A stretch of DNA of 64,000 nucleotides from Chitinophaga eiseniae. GTDB lineage: Bacteria > Bacteroidota > Bacteroidia > Chitinophagales > Chitinophagaceae. The notes under the pieces are model-generated. The model was not told where the DNA came from and ran no database searches. It was given only the letters and a program-made list of their open reading frames with translations. This document shows, piece after piece, positions 42,814 to 50,865 of this stretch (the first letter of the stretch is position 1; each line of letters begins with the position of its first letter). The position numbers and the translations under genes were made by a program. Location of the stretch: contig NZ_FUWZ01000001.1 in NCBI RefSeq assembly GCF_900167135.1, positions 1,536,336 to 1,600,335 of the forward strand. Direction: 5' to 3'.

Positions 42814-43893
42814 ATGAGTACCCGAATACCATCCACCTCCCGGAGGATCATAGAAACGATCATTGTGCTGCTGTTGCTGCTCGGGCTCATGTATGCCTTG
42901 TACGACGTACTGAAGGTCTTTTTCGGCGTCTTCACTTTTGCCATCATTTTTTCCGTGTCGCTGTTTGGCCTGTACGAAAAAGCAGTCGTGTGGCTGGGAG
43001 GACGGCGCAAGCTGGTCGCTGTTATCTACTCCTTCCTGCTGGTGGCGGTGGTGGCGTTGCCGTTTGCCTATGCGGTGTCCACGGTGAACGACCATCTGAA
43101 AGAAATCGGTTACTGGCTGGAATCGGCGAAAGATGAAGGTATCCCGGACTTACCGGTGTGGATCACTAACCTGCCGCTGGTAGGGAAAGAGGTATCGCAG
43201 TTCTGGCATGAGCTGCAGCTGCGCCCAAGGGAAACGGCCGGTATTTACGAACGGCAGATCATGCACAGTATTCACCGTGTGGTGACGACAGGCGTGGGCA
43301 TCCTCGGGATGGCCCTGCAGGTGGTGCTGGGCATTATCGTTTCCGCCATTTTCCTGGTCAGCGGTGACCGGCTGATGCGGCCGGTACGCGCCACCATGAC
43401 CCACATGTTCGGCGACAAAGACGGCTACGCCCTGCTGGCGGCCACAGCACAGGCAGTGAAAGGTGTTTCTATCGGCGTCATGGGCACCGCCCTGGCCGCA
43501 GCCGTTGTTTCATGGATAGGTTTCAAAATAGCCGGCATTCCTTTCGCCCTCGCGCTGGCGGCCGTCGTTTACTTCCTGGTGCTCATACAGGTAGGACCGC
43601 TATGGGTGTGGATACCCCTCGTTATCTGGATGGCGATAGAGGGACACACCGGCTGGGCCATCTTCCTCGCCATCTACGGCGCCGGCGTTTTAATACTGGA
43701 CGGTGTTTTAAAACCGGTGCTCATTGCAAAAAGCGGAAAACTTCCGTTTCTTGTGCTTTTCCTCGGAGTTATCGGCGGCATGATCGCATGGGGGTTCACC
43801 GGCATGTTCAAAGGCGCCATTATCCTGGCGGTGTTCTATACTGTCTTTAACTCCTGGCTGGAAAAAACCAAATACTATGCACCTAAAGAATAA
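42814..43893 (+). CDS. AI-2E family transporter
   Basis: The 359-residue membrane protein of the AI-2E (TqsA/PerM-like) family has an N-terminal pair of helices (IIVLLLLLGLMYALYDVL, FFGVFTFAIIFSVSLFGL), a central soluble stretch and a cluster of C-terminal helices with VGPLWVWIPLVIWMAIEGHTG and PVLIAKSGKLPFLVLFLGVIGG, which are typical of the family. Members export small molecules or act as Na+/H+ antiporters, so a role in AI-2 export should not be assumed. The start ATG at 42814 was chosen because the earlier TTG at 42754 only adds a polar tail. The next gene starts 3 bp after its stop, so the two are co-transcribed. Confidence 0.88.
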   Translation: MSTRIPSTSRRIIETIIVLLLLLGLMYALYDVLKVFFGVFTFAIIFSVSLFGLYEKAVVWLGGRRKLVAVIYSFLLVAVVALPFAYAVSTVNDHLKEIGYWLESAKDEGIPDLPVWITNLPLVGKEVSQFWHELQLRPRETAGIYERQIMHSIHRVVTTGVGILGMALQVVLGIIVSAIFLVSGDRLMRPVRATMTHMFGDKDGYALLAATAQAVKGVSIGVMGTALAAAVVSWIGFKIAGIPFALALAAVVYFLVLIQVGPLWVWIPLVIWMAIEGHTGWAIFLAIYGAGVLILDGVLKPVLIAKSGKLPFLVLFLGVIGGMIAWGFTGMFKGAIILAVFYTVFNSWLEKTKYYAPKE

Positions 43894-43896
43894 ATA

Positions 43897-45750
43897 ATGA
43901 AACATTTTTTCCTGCTGAGCACCGTAGCCGTGCTTATCCTATGCCGGACAGTGACAATGGCTCAAAACGCTTTCAAATTTGCGCTGATGACTGACATCCA
44001 CGTGGGCAGCGATCATGCTGCAGAAGACGTACAGCGCAGCGTAGCCGATATCAATCAGGACCCTTCCATCGCCTTTGTGATCATCTCCGGAGACATCACC
44101 GAATTCGGCGCGGATGAAGAACTGCAACTCGCCAAACGACTGCTCGACAGCCTCAACAAACCCTGGCACATCATTCCCGGAAACCACGACACTAAATGGT
44201 CTGAAAGCGGTGGCAATACCTTCCGCCGCGTGTTCGGCAGTGAAACTTTTTCGTTTAAGCATGGCGGTTACTGGTTCATCGGTACCAACTGCGGCCCTAA
44301 TATGCGCATGGGGCCCGGACAGGTGCCCCGCGAAAATGTAGTGTGGCTCGATAATTTGCTGAAAACAAAGGATACCACCACACCGATTATTTATATCAAT
44401 CACTACCCGCAAAACGCAGACCTCAATAACTGGTATGAAGCGCTCGACCGCCTGAAACAACACAACATCCAGTTGATCCTCTGTGGTCACGGTCACGCCA
44501 ATAAAACCTTCGATTTCGAAAATATTCCCGGCGTGATGTGCCGCTCCAACCTGCGTGCGAAAGACAGCATCGGAGGGTACAATATCATCACGGTTGCCAA
44601 CGGCCAGGCTACTTTTGAAGAGCGAACACCGCTGATCGGCAAAAACCGCCAGTGGACGGCTCAACCGCTGAAAAGCCACCATGCCCGCTATGATGCTGCG
44701 CCGTTTGAACGACCGTCCTATGCCATGAACGACTCATTCCCTTCGGTGAAAGCGCTCTGGACCTTCCAGGACAACAGCGACATCGGCTCGGGCATGGCGC
44801 TGGTCAAAAACCTGGTGATCTCTACCAATACCGCCGGCGAGGTGTACGCCCTGCAGGCGGCCAACGGCAAAAAGAAATGGACCTTCAAAACCGGCGGTAA
44901 AGTGTATGCCACCCCGGTAGTCGATGGTGACAATATCGTAGTGGCTTCTTCCGACCACTACATCTATTGTATTCAGGCTTCCAACGGAAAACAACGCTGG
45001 CGCTTTGAAACGGGTAAACCCGTGGTCGCCAGTGCGGAGATTGCTAACGGTATCGCCTATATCGGCGCATCTGACGGGCGTTTCCGGGCTATCAATGTAA
45101 CCACCGGCAAACTGGTATGGGAATTTGCCGGTGTGAAAGGTTTTGTAGAAGACAAACCCCTGGTATACCAGGGCAATGTGTACTTCGGCAGCTGGGGCAA
45201 CGATTTTTATGCCCTCGATGCTACTACGGGAACACTGAAATGGAAATGGAACAATGGCGCTTCCAACCGCATGTTCTCCCCGGCGGCCTGTTACCCTGTG
45301 GGCGCACAGGGTAAAGTGTTCATCGTGGCGCCGGACCGCTACATGACGGCCTTCGACAGCCAGACCGGCAACGTTATCTGGCGTAAGACCGTGCCGGGTG
45401 TAAGAATGCGCGAATCGATCGGACTGGCGGCAGACAGCAGCCAGACTTTCATTAAAACGATGGATGGCAATCTGTATGGTGTGTCTGCCACAGCGGATAC
45501 CATGCAGCTGCTGTGGAAATCACCCATCGAAATGGGCTATGAACTGAACCCTGCCGCTGCGGTGGAGCGCGATGGTATTATCTTCACGCCTACCCACTCC
45601 GGCGTAGTGTATGCGGTTAACCGGAAAGACTATACGCTGCTATGGAAACATAAGTTGTCCAACTGCCTGGTAAATGCTGTATTGCCTATTGGCAACAGGA
45701 AAGTGCTGGTAAGCACCATGGACGGGAAACTGGCTTGTATCGGTTACTAA
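43897..45750 (+). CDS. Calcineurin-type metallophosphoesterase fused to a PQQ-type beta-propeller
   Basis: The 617-residue secreted protein has a signal peptide ending TMAQ. Residues ~26-230 form a metallophosphoesterase domain with all metal motifs: MTDIHVG (Asp33, His35), SGDITEFG, PGNHD and LCGHGHAN. From about residue 285 to the end there are repeated BamB/PQQ-like blades (GEVYALQAANGKKKWTFKT, HYIYCIQASNGKQRWRFETG, DFYALDATTGTLKWKW). The propeller may bind a polymer or position the phosphatase near the envelope. It is in an operon with the AI-2E transporter. The phosphatase substrate is unknown; phosphodiesters or UDP-sugars are possible. Confidence 0.9.
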   Translation: MKHFFLLSTVAVLILCRTVTMAQNAFKFALMTDIHVGSDHAAEDVQRSVADINQDPSIAFVIISGDITEFGADEELQLAKRLLDSLNKPWHIIPGNHDTKWSESGGNTFRRVFGSETFSFKHGGYWFIGTNCGPNMRMGPGQVPRENVVWLDNLLKTKDTTTPIIYINHYPQNADLNNWYEALDRLKQHNIQLILCGHGHANKTFDFENIPGVMCRSNLRAKDSIGGYNIITVANGQATFEERTPLIGKNRQWTAQPLKSHHARYDAAPFERPSYAMNDSFPSVKALWTFQDNSDIGSGMALVKNLVISTNTAGEVYALQAANGKKKWTFKTGGKVYATPVVDGDNIVVASSDHYIYCIQASNGKQRWRFETGKPVVASAEIANGIAYIGASDGRFRAINVTTGKLVWEFAGVKGFVEDKPLVYQGNVYFGSWGNDFYALDATTGTLKWKWNNGASNRMFSPAACYPVGAQGKVFIVAPDRYMTAFDSQTGNVIWRKTVPGVRMRESIGLAADSSQTFIKTMDGNLYGVSATADTMQLLWKSPIEMGYELNPAAAVERDGIIFTPTHSGVVYAVNRKDYTLLWKHKLSNCLVNAVLPIGNRKVLVSTMDGKLACIGY

Positions 45751-45766
45751 CCGTAAAGTATATAGG

Positions 45767-45805
45767 AAAAGAGCGGGCCTCTCTAATGGCCCGCTCTTTT
45801 TATTT
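45767..45805. terminator. Bidirectional terminator
   Basis: A 13-bp stem AAAAGAGCGGGCC (45767-45779) / GGCCCGCTCTTTT (45788-45800) with an 8-nt loop is followed by a T-rich stretch. It serves both the phosphoesterase gene and the convergent LRR gene. Confidence 0.9.
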
Positions 45806-48278
45806 AGATGAAAAAACTACCATTTTTACCCGGAGGCAGCGGATTATTCTGCATTTTCCAGTACCATCTGGCATAACTGCCGGCAGCCTGTGAGTTAAAG
45901 TCAGGATGGATCTTACTGATCTGGTTGTTACTGAAGTCAGCATTGTTGATAAAAATATGAGCGATCTGCCCGGGTAATTCGGTCAACCGGTTGTTTTGCA
46001 TCCAGAAATCACCAAAGCGGGAGCCGCTGTCAATAGGCGGCAGCTCGGCAATCTGGTTGTGATGGCCATAAAAATCGGTCAGCGGCGCGTTGAAAATGGA
46101 TGGGTGAAGCTCCGTCAACTGATTATGTGAGATATCCAATACGCGCGTGGTGAACTCACAGTGGGTCATTTCGAAGGAAGACAGCTCGTTGCGCGACAGG
46201 TCCAGTTTTTCCCATGCTATCGGTTGCCCGCCTGAAACCGTGGCCAGCTGACGGGTATCTACTTCCTGTATTTTATTGGAACGCAGCAGCAGTTCAGATA
46301 ATTTGTATTTGCCCAGGAAATAGGGAAATGCGGTGATCAGGTTGCTGCTGAAATCCAGCTGGTCCAGCTTCGGTAGACGTGTTAACGCTTCGGGAACGGC
46401 TGTCAGCTTGTTGTTACGCGCTTCGAGCAGGATCAGTTGCTGCATGTCAAACACCGCTTGGGGAACGGCTGTCAGCTGATTGTTGCTTATCATCAGCCCC
46501 ATCAGGTTTTTCAGCGATCTTAACCAGTCCCAGTTTTTTAGTTTTACGCCGGTGACATTCAGTGATTTCAGGTGTACCAGTGATTGCAGCGAATCTTCCA
46601 CCGTCAGCGTGTTATGCGCTATGTGTAACGTATGCAGTTGCGTGAGTGTGCCGATAGATGCCGGTATCTCTATATGACAGCCATTGAGCCGCAGGTGTTT
46701 TATACCCGGCATCTCCGCGAAAATAGGAATGGCTGTGGCTATATCGAAGCCTTTACAGTTTTCAAAATCCCAATCGGCGATCTGTGTGAAGAACGCTATT
46801 TCAGGCGGAAGAGTAATGTTTTCAATGCCCTTCATGCTGAAGGAATCTGCCTTTACCTTACTGATATTATTGTTGGTGCCGGCCACCAGTTGGTACATCA
46901 GGCGGAACATCACTTCGTCCACATCCTTGTTGGATACGACGCGTTGCAGTTTGGAACTCACGTTGCCGCCTACACGCAAAGACATTTTGTTGTTTTTTAT
47001 GTGTTGCCGGAATGCCTGAGAGCCGTATTTGTCATACAGCTTCTCTGCCTTTTTATGGATCGTTTTATCCGGGTGGGCCAGCATGACCACGGCCAGCAGC
47101 GTCTGGATGATTTTGTTGGCGCCGCCGGTTTCGATGATCTCGAAGGCCAGCTGGTAGTTGTCCGGGTCATTGGAGGTGAAGAGGCGCAACAGCTGCGTGT
47201 TGGCAGCTTCGTTGTCGTCCTGCAGCAGCCAGTGATCGTCTTTATTGATCAGCACCTCGTTGAGCTGGTCGGTGGTGATGACCTGGCAACCTGTGTCCAG
47301 TAAGGGCATCAGGTCTTCCATGGTGGTATTGGTGCCGATGACCACAATCGTATTGCCGCCTGTTTGTTTGTTGTTGACAGCAATACCATACTGTTCCAGC
47401 TTTTCACTGATGGATTTCTGGCTTTCTCCTTTGGGCCTGGCCAGCAAATACAGGCCGGGACGCTGCTGCGCGGCGATGGCGCTTGTCAGTGCGTTTGGCA
47501 GCAACGCATTGATCGCCGGGATTGCCTTCAGGTGGATACCGAACAACAACTGTAACTGCTGGTCGTTGTAGTTTTTGTCTTTTACTTTCAGCCTGAATTC
47601 CGGTAATGTTTCCCGGAAGGCGTAATGTATCTGTACCCGCCGGGTGGTGGCCACACACAAAGGTGTTCTGTGCGGTTCGGCGCGCCATAGGCCATTGTAA
47701 CGAATCTCGATCTTACGGAGTTTGTCCAGCAGTGGCATATGTTGCAAGGACAACAACTGGTAATAATCATCTCCGGTAACAGTGATATCCAGCTCCTGAA
47801 GGTCCGGCAAGGCTGCCAGCAGGGGTATGATTTGCGGGATAGCCCCGGTCATTTTATCATTGTGGATCGTCAGGTGTGTTAGCTGCTTCAGTAGCTTCAG
47901 ATTGTCCGGGAAAGCGTTGCCCCGCCAGTTGCTCAGGTCAATCGAGCGAAGCGCCGGGAGTTGCGCCAGCAATAGTAATCCTTTGTTGACATCCATATTG
48001 CCGTTGTTGAGCCGGATGCTTTCCAATTGTTGGAACTGAACGATTTCTGCTGGCAGCGTTTTTATTTTGGACCATGAAATATTGATGGACTTCAGCTGTT
48101 TCAGGGAATAAATGGAACCCGGCAGTTCGGTCATATTTTTGACATGGAGCGTGGCATGTTCTGTGTGGGGATATTGCAGGAAGATGTCGTCCGGCAGTTC
48201 GTTGATTTCTCCGTTGGAGTCCTGGATTTCCAGTTCTTTATTCGTTGTGTAGTAGATGTATTTACTCAGGTCTTGCAT
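45804..48278 (-). CDS. Leucine-rich-repeat protein with internal BRCT-like and helical region
   Basis: The 824-residue cytoplasmic protein (no signal peptide) has two LRR arrays: about residues 25-190 (ELPGSIYSLKQLKSINIS, TLPAEIVQFQQLESIRLN) and about 485-800 (LTAVPQAVFDMQQLILLEAR and similar). Between them lies a BRCT-like segment near 275-345 (GLYLLARPKGESQKSISEKL, then GNTIVVIGTN and TGCQVITTDQLNEVL) and a helical repeat region (LLRLFTSNDPDNYQLAFEII). The start is the ATG at 48278; a GTG directly before it adds one residue. It is 4 bp downstream of the MoxR gene and the last gene of the VWA-MoxR-LRR operon. It may be a sensor or adaptor for this ATPase module. The BRCT assignment is by eye. 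Confidence 0.85.
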   Translation of the reverse strand: MQDLSKYIYYTTNKELEIQDSNGEINELPDDIFLQYPHTEHATLHVKNMTELPGSIYSLKQLKSINISWSKIKTLPAEIVQFQQLESIRLNNGNMDVNKGLLLLAQLPALRSIDLSNWRGNAFPDNLKLLKQLTHLTIHNDKMTGAIPQIIPLLAALPDLQELDITVTGDDYYQLLSLQHMPLLDKLRKIEIRYNGLWRAEPHRTPLCVATTRRVQIHYAFRETLPEFRLKVKDKNYNDQQLQLLFGIHLKAIPAINALLPNALTSAIAAQQRPGLYLLARPKGESQKSISEKLEQYGIAVNNKQTGGNTIVVIGTNTTMEDLMPLLDTGCQVITTDQLNEVLINKDDHWLLQDDNEAANTQLLRLFTSNDPDNYQLAFEIIETGGANKIIQTLLAVVMLAHPDKTIHKKAEKLYDKYGSQAFRQHIKNNKMSLRVGGNVSSKLQRVVSNKDVDEVMFRLMYQLVAGTNNNISKVKADSFSMKGIENITLPPEIAFFTQIADWDFENCKGFDIATAIPIFAEMPGIKHLRLNGCHIEIPASIGTLTQLHTLHIAHNTLTVEDSLQSLVHLKSLNVTGVKLKNWDWLRSLKNLMGLMISNNQLTAVPQAVFDMQQLILLEARNNKLTAVPEALTRLPKLDQLDFSSNLITAFPYFLGKYKLSELLLRSNKIQEVDTRQLATVSGGQPIAWEKLDLSRNELSSFEMTHCEFTTRVLDISHNQLTELHPSIFNAPLTDFYGHHNQIAELPPIDSGSRFGDFWMQNNRLTELPGQIAHIFINNADFSNNQISKIHPDFNSQAAGSYARWYWKMQNNPLPPGKNGSFFI

Positions 48279-48282
48279 CACA

Positions 48283-49419
48283 TTACATTTTGGCGAGCAG
48301 CAACTTGGCTACTTCGGGTATGCTGTATAGTTTTTTAAGGCTTTTGTTGGTGGCGTTCACCAGGTCCTGCGCCATGGCCAGCCGGAGGTCGTTGGGGATG
48401 AAGCCCAGCAGGATAAATGCTTTCAGGTTGTTGAAAGCTTTGTCGCTGAGGTCTTCTTTCATATTGAGCAGGTGGTTGGTAAGCCTGGTCATCATCACGG
48501 AGAGGATGTCCATGCGTTTAGTCTGCCCGTCTACCAGTGCTTTGATCTGCGCTTCCATGATGGGGAAATTCGGTGCGTTGAGGATGTCCTGCGGTGCGAT
48601 GAGCTTATCGAGGTCCATGTTCACGAAGGTGATGAACGCGGAAGTGGTGGCTTCGTCGAGGCAGCCGTCGCCGAGCATTTTCACCAGGTCGAGGTCGGCC
48701 CGCAGGTCAGCGATGGTTTCGAGCGACTGGAAGAACTGCACCAGCGAGCGTGGCGTAGTACGTGCGCCGGTAACTACTTCCGGGTAGGTGAGGATGAAGT
48801 CGATGCCGCGGGGATCGATGCCGGCGCTTTCTGCCCAGCGCGCCCATGTTTTCACGTCAAACTCCATGGTGATGTGCATCATACGGGTGAGCATAGCGTC
48901 GTCCATGGTGGAAACGGAATAGTCGCCGCCATCGGGGTTGGCGGTGAGGACGATGATCCATCCTTCCGGGAAGCGCCAGCTGACCAGCTCGTAGTTCTGC
49001 AGCAGCTGCATGATACCGCGCAGGATGCGGTCGTCGGCGCGGTTTACGTCGTCTATCAGGAAGATGCCGGGACCTTTCTGTTTGGGCACCCAGTCGGGCG
49101 CCACAAATTGGGTGGCGGCATTGTCGGTGAGCTGTGATATTTTGGGCATCCCCAGCAGGTCGCCCATTTCTTCAAACTGAGCGGGGGCGATGTAGGTGAA
49201 GTGGTAGCCTTTGCGCAGTGCGAAATCGCGTACCATTTCTGTTTTGCCGATACCGTGCAGGCCCCAGATACAAACGGGGGTAGGCCTGCGTTTGCCGGCA
49301 TGTTCGGGGTTGTCAAAGTGCTGATGGGTTACATGTTCGAGCATTCTCTCCACCTGTTGGGCATTGACTTTTGTTCCGTAGGTGATGTAGTTGAATTGCG
49401 GTGTTTTCGTTGTTGTCAT
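48283..49419 (-). CDS. MoxR-type AAA+ ATPase
   Basis: The 378-residue AAA+ protein has Walker A in CIWGLHGIGKTEMV, Walker B in GIFLIDDVNRADDR, sensor 1 in IVLTANPDGG and an arginine-finger region in DAMLTRMMHI, the pattern of MoxR/RavA-like chaperone ATPases. Such proteins act with a VWA-domain partner to remodel or mature protein complexes. The partner gene ends 29 bp upstream of its start, and the LRR gene starts 4 bp after its stop, so the three form an operon. The ATG at 49419 (MTTTKTPQFN) was chosen because upstream in-frame sequence runs into the partner gene and shows no conserved features. Confidence 0.92.
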   Translation of the reverse strand: MTTTKTPQFNYITYGTKVNAQQVERMLEHVTHQHFDNPEHAGKRRPTPVCIWGLHGIGKTEMVRDFALRKGYHFTYIAPAQFEEMGDLLGMPKISQLTDNAATQFVAPDWVPKQKGPGIFLIDDVNRADDRILRGIMQLLQNYELVSWRFPEGWIIVLTANPDGGDYSVSTMDDAMLTRMMHITMEFDVKTWARWAESAGIDPRGIDFILTYPEVVTGARTTPRSLVQFFQSLETIADLRADLDLVKMLGDGCLDEATTSAFITFVNMDLDKLIAPQDILNAPNFPIMEAQIKALVDGQTKRMDILSVMMTRLTNHLLNMKEDLSDKAFNNLKAFILLGFIPNDLRLAMAQDLVNATNKSLKKLYSIPEVAKLLLAKM

Positions 49420-49448
49420 AGTTTTTTGCAGTATCTCGGAATATAAGT

Positions 49449-50675
49449 TCAGGATGAAATCAGTTTGGCTTTTCTGCCGGGCAGTGCGCGGAACTCGTCT
49501 GTATCGCTGCCGATGCCGTTGTTGCTGATGACCCACAGCAGCGGGAAACGCGCGGTGACGGTAGGTGCGGGCGCGACGCCATCGGTGAAGTAGATCAGCC
49601 CGTCCGGGCGGAAGTTATCGTTGCCATAGGCAATCGGCGGGTTGAAATCGGTGCCGCCGCGGCCCAGGATAAATTCAGGCGGTGTGCCCTTATAGGTGTA
49701 CACCCGTTGTACGGCGGCGTCGCATTCGAGCACGTGTATTTCGGCGCCCTGCCGCCAGAGATGATGTACTTCGTTGAAAAAGGTAGCCAGCTCATCGCCG
49801 CCTACGCTGCCGGAGGTGTCCACTGCTATCAGCAGTTTTTTCTGTTTCCGGATTTTGATGCCGGGATTGGTGCCAAAGCGCCGGGAGGGGCGTTTGAGCG
49901 TATTACGCACTTTTGTTTTGCTGCTGCTTTCTGAAAAAAGCCGGATGACACGGCGCCAGTCTACCAGTGGTTTGCTTTTGAGCAGGATAGAGTCGAGGTA
50001 GGCCCTGAAAGAACCGGGCAGTTTACCGTAGCTTTTTTCGCTGGTTTTGGAACGGGCAATGTTGATAAGATTATCAATTTCAAGGCTCGTCAGGTCTTTA
50101 TCCAGCTGGCTGCGTTCGAAGATCTCCCGCCACTGGCGGTGACGTTCCATGCCGTGGGAGGCTGCTGAGATAGAACATAACATGCGCGCGCTTTCACAGT
50201 CTTTATACAACGTGTCGATGTTATCGCGCAGGTGTACCAGTTTCTCGTAATAATATTGCCATGTCTGGTTTTTTTCGAGATTTAAATCCGGAAAACCTTC
50301 CAGGAACACTGATTCCACCGGCAGCTGCGCCCGGTCGATGTATTGGTTGACCACAATGTCCATGGCGATGTTGACCAGCAGGCGGTCGGCCGTCGGCTCC
50401 CATACCAGCGTATGTTTGAAAACGATGTGTAATACTTCATGTTTTACTACTCCATAACGGTGACGCTTATCTGTAAAAAAGTGGTCCCAGAAGGTGGGAT
50501 TGATATAAAGCGTATGGCCTCTCTGGCGCAGGCCTACAGCCATGGTCTGTATCTCTGAATCGGGGCTGGTCACTTCTTTATTGATGGCGGCAAAAAAGTG
50601 GGAATAGAAAGGCTCCTGCATCAATAGTTCTATGCTGGTCCGGGTAACTTCTTCCAATATTCTTCTATGGTCCAT
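49449..50675 (-). CDS. DUF2201-type metallopeptidase/VWA-like protein (MoxR partner)
   Basis: The 408-residue protein has an N-terminal putative zinc peptidase region with HEVLHIVFKH (about residues 79-88, HExxH) and a C-terminal VWA-like domain with the MIDAS start VDTSGSVGGDE, ILGRGGTDFNPPI and YFTDGV. This is the DUF2201 architecture that goes with MoxR ATPases. The MIDAS may bind a partner via Mg2+; whether the HExxH is catalytic is not known. The start at 50675 (MDHRRILEEV) is the first ATG at the conserved region. It heads the operon and is divergent, across 190 bp, from the large helicase gene. Confidence 0.88.
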   Translation of the reverse strand: MDHRRILEEVTRTSIELLMQEPFYSHFFAAINKEVTSPDSEIQTMAVGLRQRGHTLYINPTFWDHFFTDKRHRYGVVKHEVLHIVFKHTLVWEPTADRLLVNIAMDIVVNQYIDRAQLPVESVFLEGFPDLNLEKNQTWQYYYEKLVHLRDNIDTLYKDCESARMLCSISAASHGMERHRQWREIFERSQLDKDLTSLEIDNLINIARSKTSEKSYGKLPGSFRAYLDSILLKSKPLVDWRRVIRLFSESSSKTKVRNTLKRPSRRFGTNPGIKIRKQKKLLIAVDTSGSVGGDELATFFNEVHHLWRQGAEIHVLECDAAVQRVYTYKGTPPEFILGRGGTDFNPPIAYGNDNFRPDGLIYFTDGVAPAPTVTARFPLLWVISNNGIGSDTDEFRALPGRKAKLISS

Positions 50676-50831
50676 TGCTGTGGGCGGGGTGGTTTGCGAC
50701 AGCAAAATATAATAAAAAGATTAATGCACAAAGGCGGGACGGAACAGATGGGCAGGATCTTTGTGCAAAGGGGCGCCGGTGCGATGTTTTGCGGGCATCA
50801 AATAATTCCCGCCGCGCACCGTTAATAGGAG

Positions 50832-50839
50832 TATATTTG
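50832..50839 (+). promoter_or_regulatory. Probable -7 box of the helicase gene
   Basis: TATATTTG matches TAnnTTTG and lies 26 bp before the ATG. No good -33 element was seen at the usual distance. Confidence 0.45.
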
Positions 50840-50865
50840 CAACGTTTTTTATTTGCCAGGCTATT

